Below, piece by piece: positions 7,266-15,208 of a stretch of DNA of 25,091 nucleotides. The position numbers and the translations under genes are program-made. The stretch comes from JACMOY01 sp038322575 (GTDB taxonomy: Bacteria; Actinomycetota; Actinomycetes; Actinomycetales; Angustibacteraceae): assembly GCA_038322575.1 (NCBI GenBank), contig JBBQGB010000050.1:1-25091 (forward strand). The letters run 5' to 3'. How positions within the stretch are numbered: position 1 is the first letter of the stretch; every line of letters begins with the position of its first letter. Below the pieces are notes generated by a model. It was not told the DNA's origin and made no database searches. It saw only the letters and a program-made list of their open reading frames with translations.

Positions 7266-8030
7266 GTGAGCACCCACCCCGGCCCCGAGGTGGTCGTCGA
7301 CCGCGACGACCGGCAGGGGTTCACCATGGTGGTCGGCGGGGTGCCCAGCAGCTACGTGCACCTGGGCGACCCGCTGCGGCTGGACTTCGAGTACGTCCGC
7401 TGGGCCGGCGACCTGCTCGACGTCCTGCGGCCGGCCGGCGAGCCGCTGCACAGCGTGCACATCGGGGGCGCCGGGTGCACGCTGCCGCGGTACCTCGCGG
7501 CCACCCGGCCGCGCTCGCGGCAGGTCGTGCTCGAGAACGACCCGGCGGTCATCGAGCTGGCAAGGGCCCGCTTCGGCTACAGCCGCCGCAGCGGCTTCCG
7601 GCTGCGCGAGGCCGACGGGCTGGCCGGCCTGGCCGCGCTCGAGGACGGGTCGTTCGATGTGGTGGTGCGCGACGCCTTCGCCGGTGACACCACCCCGGCC
7701 CACCTTCAGTCGGCGGCGTTCGTCGCCGAGGTCGCGCGGGTGCTGGCCACCGACGGCGTGTACGTCGCCAACGTGGCCGACCGACCCGGGCTCGGCCTGG
7801 TCAAGCGCGAGGTGGCCACGGCGTCCACGGTGTTCGACCAGGTGGCGCTCGTCGGTGAGACCCAGCACCTGCGAGGCAGGCGGTACGGCAACGTCCTGCT
7901 GATCGCCTCACGGCGTCAGCTGCCGGTCGCCGACCTCACCCGGCGGGTGGTGGGCGGCCCGGTGCCGGCGCGAGTGGTGCCGCCGGCCGACGTCCGGGCC
8001 CTGGCGTCGGGTGCCGTCGCGTTCGACTGA
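7266..8030 (+). CDS. Spermidine synthase-like SAM-dependent methyltransferase fold protein
   Basis: A 254-residue protein of the polyamine aminopropyltransferase / class I SAM-methyltransferase fold. The nucleotide-binding loop is HIGGAGCTLPRYL (motif I), followed by an acidic end of strand 2 (VVLENDPAVIELAR) and VVVRDAFAGDTTPAHLQS. The last replaces the catalytic DSSDP-type loop of genuine spermidine synthases while keeping an acidic residue. No membrane domain is fused. Such stand-alone proteins are common in actinobacteria and their substrate is generally unknown, so the polyamine role is not assured. The GTG at 7266 fits the leaderless promoter. The gene occupies the place directly after prcA, convergent with only 4 nt between the stops, where pafA often lies in other actinobacteria. 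Confidence 0.75.
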   Translation: MSTHPGPEVVVDRDDRQGFTMVVGGVPSSYVHLGDPLRLDFEYVRWAGDLLDVLRPAGEPLHSVHIGGAGCTLPRYLAATRPRSRQVVLENDPAVIELARARFGYSRRSGFRLREADGLAGLAALEDGSFDVVVRDAFAGDTTPAHLQSAAFVAEVARVLATDGVYVANVADRPGLGLVKREVATASTVFDQVALVGETQHLRGRRYGNVLLIASRRQLPVADLTRRVVGGPVPARVVPPADVRALASGAVAFD

Positions 8031-8034
8031 CGTC

Positions 8035-8829
8035 TCAGGCGGGCGTCTCGGCTTGTGGCGCCGGTGGGTCGCCCACGACGTCGTGCGGCCCCGGACGGTG
8101 GTCGTCGTCGTGCGGCACGTCGTGGGTGGGGTCGCTGGGGCTGAGCAGCTTCTCGACCAGGGCGGCGGCCAGCCGTCGGAACAGCCGGCGGTCGCGCTGG
8201 CGGTCGAGCACCGCGACCTCGAGCTGGTCCGGGCCGAGCGCGCGCGGCTCGCCGTCGCCCGGGTGGTCGGCGAGCACCGACACGGCCAGGGTCAGCGCCT
8301 CGCCCAGGCTCAGCCCGGGGCGCCACTGCTCGCCGAGCGCGGTCGAGATCGACTGCGCCGCACCGCCCATCGCGACGAAGCCGCGCTCGTCGGCGACCGA
8401 GCCGTCGTAGGTGAGGCGGTAGATCTGGTCGAGGTCGGCGGTCGCGCCGACCTCGGCCACGACGATCTCGACCTCGTAGGGCTTGGACTCCTGGGTGAAC
8501 ACGGTGCCGAGGGTCTGGGCATAGGCGTTGGCCAGGCCGCGGGCGGTGACGTCGCTGCGGTCGTAGGAGTAGCCGCGCAGGTCGGCGTACCGCACGCCGG
8601 CGACGCGCAGGTTCTCGAACTCGTTGTACTTGCCGACCGCGGCGAAGGCGATCCGGTCGTAGATCTCGCTGATCTTGTGCAGGGCGCGCGAGGGGTTCTC
8701 GGCGACGAACGCGATCCCCCCGTCGTAGGCGAGGACGACGACCGAGCGGCCGCGCGCGATGCCCTTGCGCGCGTAGTCGGCGCGGTCCTTCATCAGCTGC
8801 TCGGGCGAGACGTAGAACGGCATGCTCAC
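8035..8829 (-). CDS. prcA: 20S proteasome alpha subunit
   Basis: This subunit forms the gating outer rings of the 20S core. The 264 residues follow mycobacterial PrcA: the N-terminus Met-Ser-Met-Pro-Phe-Tyr-Val-Ser-Pro-Glu-Gln is the gating and H0 region, followed by RKGIARGRSVV, VAENPSR-LHKISEIYDR, YAQTLGTVFTQ and KPYEVEI. The GTG at 8829 is chosen because it reproduces the family N-terminus exactly; it overlaps the prcB TGA by 4 nt (GTGA), so translation is coupled. An ATG at 8823 is the alternative. The last about 40 residues form a Pro/His/Asp-rich disordered tail that is not conserved. The stop lies 4 nt from the convergent methyltransferase stop. Confidence 0.96.
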   Translation of the reverse strand: MSMPFYVSPEQLMKDRADYARKGIARGRSVVVLAYDGGIAFVAENPSRALHKISEIYDRIAFAAVGKYNEFENLRVAGVRYADLRGYSYDRSDVTARGLANAYAQTLGTVFTQESKPYEVEIVVAEVGATADLDQIYRLTYDGSVADERGFVAMGGAAQSISTALGEQWRPGLSLGEALTLAVSVLADHPGDGEPRALGPDQLEVAVLDRQRDRRLFRRLAAALVEKLLSPSDPTHDVPHDDDHRPGPHDVVGDPPAPQAETPA

Positions 8830-9680
8830 GGCGTGACCCCCTGCCCGTCGAGGTCGGCTCCGCCGGGGTCGCCGCGGCGGCCGGCGACCACGGCGTCGAC
8901 GACGGCCTGCATGGCCGCGTCGTCGACCCGGCGGTAGCCCTCGACGTCGACGACGCCGACGACCGGGTAGATCCGGCGGTTCAGGTCGGGGCCGCCGGTG
9001 GCGGAGTCGTCGTCCGCGGCGTCGTACAGCGCCTCGACCGCGACCCGCACGGCCTGGTCGGCGGCCAACCCCGGGCGCCACAGCTTCTTCATCGCCCCGC
9101 GGGCGAACAGCGAGCCCGACCCGACGCTGTGGTGGTGGCGCTCGGTGTAGCAGCCGCCGGTGACGTCGTAGCTGTAGATGCGGCCCTGGGCCGACTCGAC
9201 GTCGTACCCGGCGAACAGCGGCACGACGGCCAGGCCCTGCATGGCCAGACCCAGGTTGCCCCGGATCATCGTCGCGAGCCGGTTGGCCTTGCCCTCGAGC
9301 GAGAGCAGCGTGCCCTCGATCTTCTCGTAGTGCTCCAGCTCGACCTGGAACAGCTTGACCAGCTCGATCGCCAGACCCGCCGTTCCCGCGATGCCGACGC
9401 ACGAGTAGTCGTCGGCGCCGAAGACCTTCTCGATCTCGCGGTTGGCGATCATGCTGCCCATCGTGGCTCGACGGTCGCCGGCCATCACGACGCCGCCGTC
9501 GAACTCGACGGCGACGATGGTCGTGCCGTGCGGCGCCTCGGGCACCGTCCCGACCGGCAGGGCGCGGCCGCTCGGCAGCAGGCGGGGCGCGTGGTCGGAC
9601 AGGAACTCGGCGAAGGACGCCGAGCCCGGCACGAGGTAGGCGCGGGGCAGTCGGCCGCTCGGGTCGGTGGGGACGCTCAC
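8826..9680 (-). CDS. prcB: 20S proteasome beta subunit (catalytic)
   Basis: An N-terminal nucleophile hydrolase forming the two inner proteasome rings. From GTG 9680 it has 284 residues: a 52-residue propeptide ending in Pro-His-Gly, then mature Thr53 (Thr-Thr-Ile-Val-Ala-Val). In mature numbering Thr1, Asp17 and Lys33 are all present, so the active site is intact. Further family blocks are GIAGTAG, ELEHYEK-EG, MVRGNL-like and ALYDAADDDSATGGPD. GTG 9680 is preferred over ATG 9749 because the propeptide then has the usual length and TAGTGT lies 7 nt upstream. The ATG would add 26 residues and would read across the promoter. The propeptide should be autocleaved during core assembly. Confidence 0.96.
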   Translation of the reverse strand: MSVPTDPSGRLPRAYLVPGSASFAEFLSDHAPRLLPSGRALPVGTVPEAPHGTTIVAVEFDGGVVMAGDRRATMGSMIANREIEKVFGADDYSCVGIAGTAGLAIELVKLFQVELEHYEKIEGTLLSLEGKANRLATMIRGNLGLAMQGLAVVPLFAGYDVESAQGRIYSYDVTGGCYTERHHHSVGSGSLFARGAMKKLWRPGLAADQAVRVAVEALYDAADDDSATGGPDLNRRIYPVVGVVDVEGYRRVDDAAMQAVVDAVVAGRRGDPGGADLDGQGVTP

Positions 9681-9687
9681 CTGCGCG

Positions 9688-9693
9688 ACACTA
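9688..9693 (-). promoter_or_regulatory. Candidate -10 element for a leaderless prcBA transcript
   Basis: TAGTGT on the minus strand ends 7 nt before the GTG at 9680, in the 75-nt gap after the pup stop. It would give prcBA a transcript of its own, separate from any read-through from pup. Confidence 0.45.
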
Positions 9694-9755
9694 CCGGCCG
9701 GCTGCGTGCACGCCGCGACGGTCTGATCCGCTTGTCCGAAAACGCCCATACATGG

Positions 9756-9953
9756 CTATTGACCCCCTTTTTGGACGAACGCGCGCACGAAGTCCTCGGC
9801 GTTGGTCTCGAGGACGTCGTCGATCTCGTCCAGGACCGAGTCGATGTCGTCGTCCAGACCCTGCTTGGTCGCGGCCCCGGCGGGGACCGGCGCCGGCGCC
9901 TCGTCCGGCTCGTCCTCGCGCCGCTGCGGACGCTGCTGCTCCTGACCGGGCAT
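9756..9953 (-). CDS. pup: Prokaryotic ubiquitin-like protein Pup
   Basis: A 65-residue, intrinsically disordered protein tag. The N-terminal third is Gln/Glu/Arg/Pro-rich, and the helix-forming region that binds the ARC coiled coil is about residues 33-52 (Asp-Ile-Asp-Ser-Val-Leu-Asp-Glu-Ile). The end is Phe-Val-Gln-Lys-Gly-Gly-Gln. The terminal residue is Gln, so Dop must deamidate it to Glu before a ligase can attach it to substrate lysines. The ATG at 9953 has GGAGG 6 nt upstream; an earlier in-frame start at 10007 would add 18 unrelated residues. It lies between dop and prcB, the standard order. Confidence 0.97.
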   Translation of the reverse strand: MPGQEQQRPQRREDEPDEAPAPVPAGAATKQGLDDDIDSVLDEIDDVLETNAEDFVRAFVQKGGQ

Positions 9954-9984
9954 TGCGACCTCCGTGTGATGGTGACGTCCCCTC

Positions 9985-9990
9985 ACAGTA
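9985..9990 (-). promoter_or_regulatory. Candidate pup -10 element
   Basis: TACTGT on the minus strand would place initiation near 9978 and give a leader of about 25 nt containing the GGAGG ribosome binding site. This would let pup be transcribed independently of dop. Confidence 0.4.
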
Positions 9991-10024
9991 GACGCGGGCA
10001 CCGACACCGGGCCTGACCGACGGC

Positions 10025-10144
10025 GCGCTCACCCCTTCCTCCCCCACCCCGCATTCCTCCCCCCGACCGGCAGCCCACGCCCGGTATGTCCGGTGCGGCA
10101 CCGGTGCTGGGGAGGAAAGCGCGGGGGGAGGAAAGGGGTCAGCG
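10025..10144. repeat. Large imperfect inverted repeat of C/G tracts with inner hairpin, between dop and pup
   Basis: The left arm (10025-10064) and right arm (10109-10144) are imperfect reverse complements, about 31 pairs with small gaps, separated by a 44-nt loop. Each arm contains two copies of a CCTCCCC / GGGGAGG module, so four modules lie head to head. The loop holds a perfect 7-bp hairpin, CCGGTGC-G-GCACCGG (10090-10104). The right arm covers the dop stop (10139-10141). On the minus (dop/pup mRNA) strand the left arm has four runs of four or more G with loops of 5, 1 and 8 nt, a G-quadruplex-type pattern. It may be a terminator, a processing or stability element, or a mobile palindrome. 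Confidence 0.6.
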
Positions 10145-11656
10145 GGTGGCGAGGGCGGCCATCAGGTCGGCGGCGGTCTCGCTGGCGTCGATCAGGTGGC
10201 CGACGGCGTCGCGGCCCCCGCGCAGCGGCTCGAGCATCGGCACGCGCTGCAGCGAGTCGTGACCGGGGACGTCGAAGATGACCGAGTCCCAGGACGCGGC
10301 GGCGACGTCGCGGCCGTACTTGGCGAGGCACCGGCCGCGGAAGTAGGCGCGGGTGTCCTCGGGTGGGTCGGCGACGGCCGCCCGGACGTCGGCCTCGTCG
10401 ACGATCCGCTCGACCCGGTCGCGGGCCAGCAGCCGGTGGTACAACCCCTTCTCGGGGCGCACGTCGCTGTACTGCAGGTCGATCAGCTGCAACCGGTGCG
10501 AGTCCCAGCTCAGGTCCTCGCGGTCGCGGAACCCTTGCAGCAGCGACAGCTTGGCCACCCAGTCCAGCTCGCGGGCGCAGGTCATCGGGTCGGTCTCGAG
10601 CCGGGTCAGCACCGACTCCCAGCGGGTCAGGACCTCGGCGGTGTCGGCGTCCGGCGCGCCCCCGGAGCGGTCGTCGACGTAGGCGCGGGCCTGCTCGAAG
10701 AACGCCCACTGCAGCTGGACGGCGGTCAGCGTCGTGCCGTCGCGCAAGGTCAGCAGCGTCCTCAGGGACGGGTCGTGCGACACGGCGCGCAAGGAGGAGA
10801 CCGGACGCTCGACGGCGAGGTCGCGCGTCAGGGCGCGGTCCTCGATCATCGCGAGCACCAGCGAGGTGGTGCCCAGCTTGAGCAGCGTCGCGACCTCGCA
10901 CAGGTTGGCGTCGCCGATGATGACGTGCAGCCGGCGGTACTTGTCGGCGGACGCGTGCGGCTCGTCGCGGGTGTTGATGATGGGCCGCTTCAGGGTCGTC
11001 TCCAGGCCCACCTCGACCTCGAAGAAGTCGGCTCGCTGGGTCAGCTGGTACCCGGCGGTCTCGCTCTCGGCCCCGATCCCGACGCGGCCCGCGCCGGTGA
11101 ACACCTGCCGGGAGACGAAGAACGGCACCAGGTGGCGCACGATCTCGGCGAACGGGGTGGCCCGGCTCATCAGGTAGTTCTCGTGCGTCCCGTACGACTG
11201 GCCCTTGCCGTCGGTGTTGTTCTTGTACAGGTTGACCGGCCCGAGGCCGGGGTTCGCGGCGATCGCCCGCACCGCGGTGGCCATGATCTGCTCACCGGCC
11301 TTGTCCCAGCGGACGGCGTCGCGCGGCGTCGTGACCTCGGGCGAGCTGTACTCGGGGTGGGCGTGGTCGACGTACAGCCGGGCCCCGTTGGTGAGGATGA
11401 CGTTGGCGAGCGTGGGGTCGTCCTCGTCGGTCAGCTGCGAGGGGTCGGCGCTCGCGCGGCTGAGCTGGTAGCCGCGGGCGTCGCGCAGCGGGGCCTCGTC
11501 CTCGTAGTCCCACCGGGCCCGGCCCACCCGCGCTCCCAGCGGCTGTGCGTAGGCGTTGACCACCTGCCCCGACATCAGCATCGGGTTGGCCACCGGGTCA
11601 CCCGGGGCCGAGACGCCGTACTCGGTCTCGATGCCCATCACGCGTCGCACGCTCAC
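10139..11656 (-). CDS. dop: Deamidase/depupylase of Pup
   Basis: This enzyme hydrolyses the C-terminal amide of Pup-Gln and also removes Pup from conjugates. The 505-residue length matches Dop rather than the related ligase PafA. It has the carboxylate-amine ligase/glutamine synthetase-like fold: MGIETEYGV (7-15) at the ATP-Mg site, TNGARLYVDHAHPEYSSPE with nucleophile-type Asp97, and NLYKNNTDGKGQSYGTHENYL. The segment about 40-75 between the first strand and LTDEDD is the Dop-specific loop that PafA lacks. The GTG at 11656 fits a leaderless promoter 6 nt upstream; an internal ATG at residue 7 would remove part of the first strand. It is divergent from the phosphoesterase at 11741. Confidence 0.95.
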   Translation of the reverse strand: MSVRRVMGIETEYGVSAPGDPVANPMLMSGQVVNAYAQPLGARVGRARWDYEDEAPLRDARGYQLSRASADPSQLTDEDDPTLANVILTNGARLYVDHAHPEYSSPEVTTPRDAVRWDKAGEQIMATAVRAIAANPGLGPVNLYKNNTDGKGQSYGTHENYLMSRATPFAEIVRHLVPFFVSRQVFTGAGRVGIGAESETAGYQLTQRADFFEVEVGLETTLKRPIINTRDEPHASADKYRRLHVIIGDANLCEVATLLKLGTTSLVLAMIEDRALTRDLAVERPVSSLRAVSHDPSLRTLLTLRDGTTLTAVQLQWAFFEQARAYVDDRSGGAPDADTAEVLTRWESVLTRLETDPMTCARELDWVAKLSLLQGFRDREDLSWDSHRLQLIDLQYSDVRPEKGLYHRLLARDRVERIVDEADVRAAVADPPEDTRAYFRGRCLAKYGRDVAAASWDSVIFDVPGHDSLQRVPMLEPLRGGRDAVGHLIDASETAADLMAALATR

Positions 11657-11662
11657 CGCTCG

Positions 11663-11668
11663 AGCCTA
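11663..11668 (-). promoter_or_regulatory. Candidate -10 element for leaderless dop mRNA
   Basis: TAGGCT on the minus strand ends 6 nt before the dop GTG (11656). The expected -35 position, about 11685-11691, falls inside the PHO-box-like repeats at 11679-11700. Confidence 0.55.
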
Positions 11669-11678
11669 CGGTCGCGGT

Positions 11679-11700
11679 GTTCATCCGATGTTCAGCCCCC
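11679..11700 (+). promoter_or_regulatory. PHO-box-like direct repeats (PhoP response regulator site)
   Basis: Two abutting 11-nt units, GTTCATCCGAT (11679-11689) and GTTCAGCCCCC (11690-11700), share GTTCA exactly 11 nt apart. This resembles the actinobacterial PHO box, a direct repeat of GTTCACC-type 11-mers described in Streptomyces. It lies in the dop-phosphoesterase gap, about 40 nt upstream of the phosphoesterase start, in the expected orientation. The second unit is weak after its first five bases. Confidence 0.5.
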
Positions 11701-11718
11701 TGGCTCGCGTCTGCGACA

Positions 11719-11738
11719 CCACCACGGTTCAGTGGTGG
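11719..11738 (+). promoter_or_regulatory. Hairpin immediately upstream of phosphoesterase start
   Basis: CCACCAC (11719-11725) and GTGGTGG (11732-11738) are perfect complements around GGTTCA, ending 2 nt before the ATG at 11741. No Shine-Dalgarno can be seen, so the hairpin would either hide the start region or be a protein-binding dyad. Confidence 0.45.
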
Positions 11739-11740
11739 AC

Positions 11741-13018
11741 ATGCCCCTTTCGCGTAGACGCTTCCTCGCTGCCGGAGGCGCGGTCGCCGCCTCGGGCGCG
11801 GTCGTCGCCTCGGCCGCCGTGTCGACGGACGTCGCCACCGCCGCCTCCGCCCTGCCCGCGCCCGCCGTGTCGGGCATCGACCACGTGATCGTCGTGATGA
11901 TGGAGAACCGCTCGTTCGACCACTTCCTGGGGTGGATGCCGGGCGCCGACGGCCGGCAGCCCGCGCCGACGTTCGTCGACCGCTACGGCGTCCGGCACAC
12001 CACGCACCACCTCAGCGACTACCAGGGCTGCGCCAGCCCCGACCCGGACCACTCCTACGAGGGTGGTCGGATCGAGCTCAACGGCGGCAGGTGCGACGGA
12101 TGGCTGCGCGCGGGCGAGAACGACGAGTTCGCCGTCGGCTACTACGAGGCGAGCGACCTCGCGTTCTGGCGCCAGGCGGGCCCGGACTGGACCGTGTGCG
12201 ACCGCTACTTCGCGGCCACGATGGCCGAGACGTACCCGAACCGGTTCTACCAGCACAGCGCACGCACCGACCGCCTGCACAACTCCAGCGTGACCAGCAC
12301 CCTGCCCACGATCTGGGATCGCCTGGCGGACAAGGGTCTGCGTGGCCGGTACTACTACGGCGACATCCCGTTCACGGCGCTGTGGGGGACGAAGTACCTC
12401 CCCATCTCCTCGCCCTACCCGAGGTTCCTCGCGGACTGCGCCAGCGGCGACCTGCCCGAGGTCTCCTTCGTGGATCCCCGCTTCGTCGACGAGGGCGCTG
12501 GCACCTCCGGGGACGACCACCCGCACGCCGACATCCGCAGCGGTGAGACGTTCCTCGCCGAGGTGTACGACGCGGTGGTCAGCAGCCCCGCCTGGGGTCG
12601 CACGCTGCTGGTGGTGAACTACGACGAGTGGGGCGGCTTCTTCGACCACGTCCCCCCGAGCTCGGCGCCCGACGCCGACCCCGCCACTGCCCTGCGCGGG
12701 TTCCGGGTGCCCTCGCTCGTGGTGTCACCTCGCGCCCGGCGACGGTACGTGGCCCACGACACGTACGACCACACGTCGATCCTCAAGGCGATCGAGTGGC
12801 GCTGGGGGCTGCAGCCGCTGACCCCGCGAGACAGCGCGGCGCGCAACATCGCCGAGGTGCTCGACTTCAGCCGCCCGGCGAACCTGGCGGCCCCGCGCTA
12901 CCTGGTGCCCCCGTTCGTCGCCGGACCCCCTTGCGCGCCGTCCCAGCTCGAGTCCGCCGAGGAGTGGGGCGGCCTGCGGGACAAGGCGATCGCCGACGGA
13001 TGGAGCCTGCCCGCATGA
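11741..13018 (+). CDS. Exported phosphoesterase, phospholipase C / acid phosphatase family
   Basis: A 425-residue member of the phosphoesterase family that includes bacterial phospholipases C and acid phosphatase AcpA. The N-terminus Ser-Arg-Arg-Arg-Phe-Leu-Ala (4-10) followed by an Ala/Val-rich stretch is a Tat signal, probably cleaved near residue 35. The family metal/nucleophile block IDHVIVVMMENRSFDHFLGW starts at about 46, with Glu55 and Asn56. Later blocks are AETYPNRFY and YDEWGGFFDHVPP, typical of the PLC branch. The substrate (phospholipid or other phosphoester) is not certain. The ATG at 11741 is chosen for the signal peptide; a GTG two codons upstream is possible. Its stop overlaps the next gene by ATGA, and a PHO-box-like site precedes it. 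Confidence 0.88.
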   Translation: MPLSRRRFLAAGGAVAASGAVVASAAVSTDVATAASALPAPAVSGIDHVIVVMMENRSFDHFLGWMPGADGRQPAPTFVDRYGVRHTTHHLSDYQGCASPDPDHSYEGGRIELNGGRCDGWLRAGENDEFAVGYYEASDLAFWRQAGPDWTVCDRYFAATMAETYPNRFYQHSARTDRLHNSSVTSTLPTIWDRLADKGLRGRYYYGDIPFTALWGTKYLPISSPYPRFLADCASGDLPEVSFVDPRFVDEGAGTSGDDHPHADIRSGETFLAEVYDAVVSSPAWGRTLLVVNYDEWGGFFDHVPPSSAPDADPATALRGFRVPSLVVSPRARRRYVAHDTYDHTSILKAIEWRWGLQPLTPRDSAARNIAEVLDFSRPANLAAPRYLVPPFVAGPPCAPSQLESAEEWGGLRDKAIADGWSLPA

Positions 13019-14145
13019 GCCCCGGATCACTGCTCGGTACGAGCCGACGACGTCTGGTCGCCGGCGTGCTCGCGCTGGCCACCGCCGCCACGGGGATCGC
13101 CGTGTCCACGGTCGGCGCGGCCGACGCGGCCACCAGCGCCTACCTGCCCGCCGCCGGCCACGTCTTCGTCATCAACCTCGAGAACAAGGGCTACGACACG
13201 ACGTGGGGCCCGGCGTCCCCGGCGCCGTACCTGTCGACGACCCTTCGCGCCAAGGGCGTGCTGCTGAACCAGTACTTTGGGACGGCGCACAACTCGCTGC
13301 CGAACTACGTGGCCCAGATCTCGGGCCAGGGGCCTGACCCGCAGACCCAGGCGGACTGCCAGGTCTACTCGCCGTTCGTCGGTGCGCAGACCGTAGCCCC
13401 CGGCCAGGCCGTGGGTGACGGCTGCGTCTACCCCGCCACGGTGCCGACGCTGCCCGGCCAGCTCACGTCGTCCGGACGCACGTGGAAGGGGTACATGGAG
13501 GACATGGGGACGCCCTGCCGCCACCCTGCCCTCGGCGCCGTCGACGACACCCAGCGGGCTCGCGTCGGTGACCAGTACGCCGTGCGGCACAACCCGTTCG
13601 TGTACTTCGCGGGCATCACCGGCTCGCCGCAGTGCCAGCAGAGCGACGTCGACCTGAGCAGGCTGCCGGCTGACCTCGCCACCACCGCGACGACGCCCAA
13701 CCTGACCTACATCACGCCGAACCTGTGCCACGACGGTCACGACGCGCCCTGCGTCGACGGTCAGCCGGGCGGCCTGGTCAGCGCCGACGGCTGGCTCAAG
13801 CAGTGGGTGCCGAAGATCCTCGCCTCACCGGCCTTCCGCAAGGACGGCGTGCTGGTGATCACGTTCGACGAGTCGGACGGACCGCAGTCCGACGCCAGCG
13901 CCTGCTGCGGCGAGGGTCCTGGACCCAACAGCCCCCTGCCGGGGATCACCGGGCTGGGGGGCGGTCGGGTGGGCGCCCTGGTCATCTCGCCGTTCGTCAA
14001 GGGCGGCACCTGGTCGACGACGCCGTACAACCACTACAGCCTGCTCGCCAGCATCGAGGACCTGTTCGGACTGCCGTACCTGGGCTACGCCGGCACGTCG
14101 GGGCTGAACCGATTCGGTCTGGACGTCTACAACGCGCGCGTCTGA
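13015..14145 (+). CDS. Exported acid phosphatase-like phosphoesterase
   Basis: A 376-residue secreted member of the phosphoesterase/alkaline phosphatase superfamily, more distant from PLC than its neighbour. Residues 10-14 (Ser-Arg-Arg-Arg-Leu) and the following hydrophobic segment form a Tat- or Sec-type signal ending near Ala-Asp-Ala-Ala (about 36-39). The metal-binding start HVFVINLENKGYD (49-61) has Glu56 and Asn57; HNSLPNYVAQISG and VLVITFDESDGPQ follow, the second matching the family's C-terminal Asp block. Several cysteines suggest disulfides outside the cell. The start codon overlaps the stop of the preceding gene (ATGA), so the two are translationally coupled and probably act together in phosphate release. 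Confidence 0.85.
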   Translation: MSPGSLLGTSRRRLVAGVLALATAATGIAVSTVGAADAATSAYLPAAGHVFVINLENKGYDTTWGPASPAPYLSTTLRAKGVLLNQYFGTAHNSLPNYVAQISGQGPDPQTQADCQVYSPFVGAQTVAPGQAVGDGCVYPATVPTLPGQLTSSGRTWKGYMEDMGTPCRHPALGAVDDTQRARVGDQYAVRHNPFVYFAGITGSPQCQQSDVDLSRLPADLATTATTPNLTYITPNLCHDGHDAPCVDGQPGGLVSADGWLKQWVPKILASPAFRKDGVLVITFDESDGPQSDASACCGEGPGPNSPLPGITGLGGGRVGALVISPFVKGGTWSTTPYNHYSLLASIEDLFGLPYLGYAGTSGLNRFGLDVYNARV

Positions 14146-14185
14146 CCAGCGGGTGGCGCGGCTCCGACCGGGGTCGGCGAGCCCG

Positions 14186-14191
14186 TAAGGT
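14186..14191 (+). promoter_or_regulatory. Candidate -10 element for leaderless leader-ORF/esterase mRNA
   Basis: TAAGGT ends 7 nt before the GTG at 14199 of the short leader ORF and 66 nt before the esterase GTG. It marks a separate promoter 40 nt after the phosphatase stop. Confidence 0.5.
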
Positions 14192-14198
14192 ACCGCCC

Positions 14199-14257
14199 GT
14201 GCACACCGATCCGACAGCCGTCGCGCTCTGCCGCGTGCCAACCGGCAGGGCCTGCAC

Positions 14258-14261
<4 letters not shown>
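14199..14261 (+). CDS. Possible 20-residue leader peptide upstream of esterase gene
   Basis: This short frame starts with GTG 7 nt after TAAGGT and ends in a TGA that overlaps the esterase GTG by 4 nt (GTGA). The peptide begins Met-His-Thr-Asp-Pro and ends with Cys-Thr; it has cysteines at positions 11 and 19 and no run of a single codon. It resembles no family I know. Its likely role is translational coupling: ribosomes that load on the leaderless 5' end would reinitiate on the esterase frame, which lacks its own ribosome binding site. An attenuator role is possible but unproven, and the frame could be fortuitous. Confidence 0.45.

Positions 14262-15204
<943 letters not shown>

Positions 15205-15208
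<4 letters not shown>

Noticed and set aside
7266..8030. The gene after prcA as the Pup ligase pafA.
   Set aside because: It has a SAM-methyltransferase/spermidine-synthase motif I and none of the GIETEYG or carboxylate-amine ligase motifs. It is also on the opposite strand.
9681..9749. ATG at 9749 as the prcB start.
   Set aside because: It would give a 78-residue propeptide and read across the TAGTGT element. The purine run ahead of it is about 13 nt away and belongs to the end of pup.
10196..13018. A 940-codon plus-strand open frame running through the dop region into the phosphoesterase.
   Set aside because: Its first 500 or so codons are antisense to dop, which has clear homology. High GC content leaves complementary frames open. 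Only the part from 11741 is a real gene.
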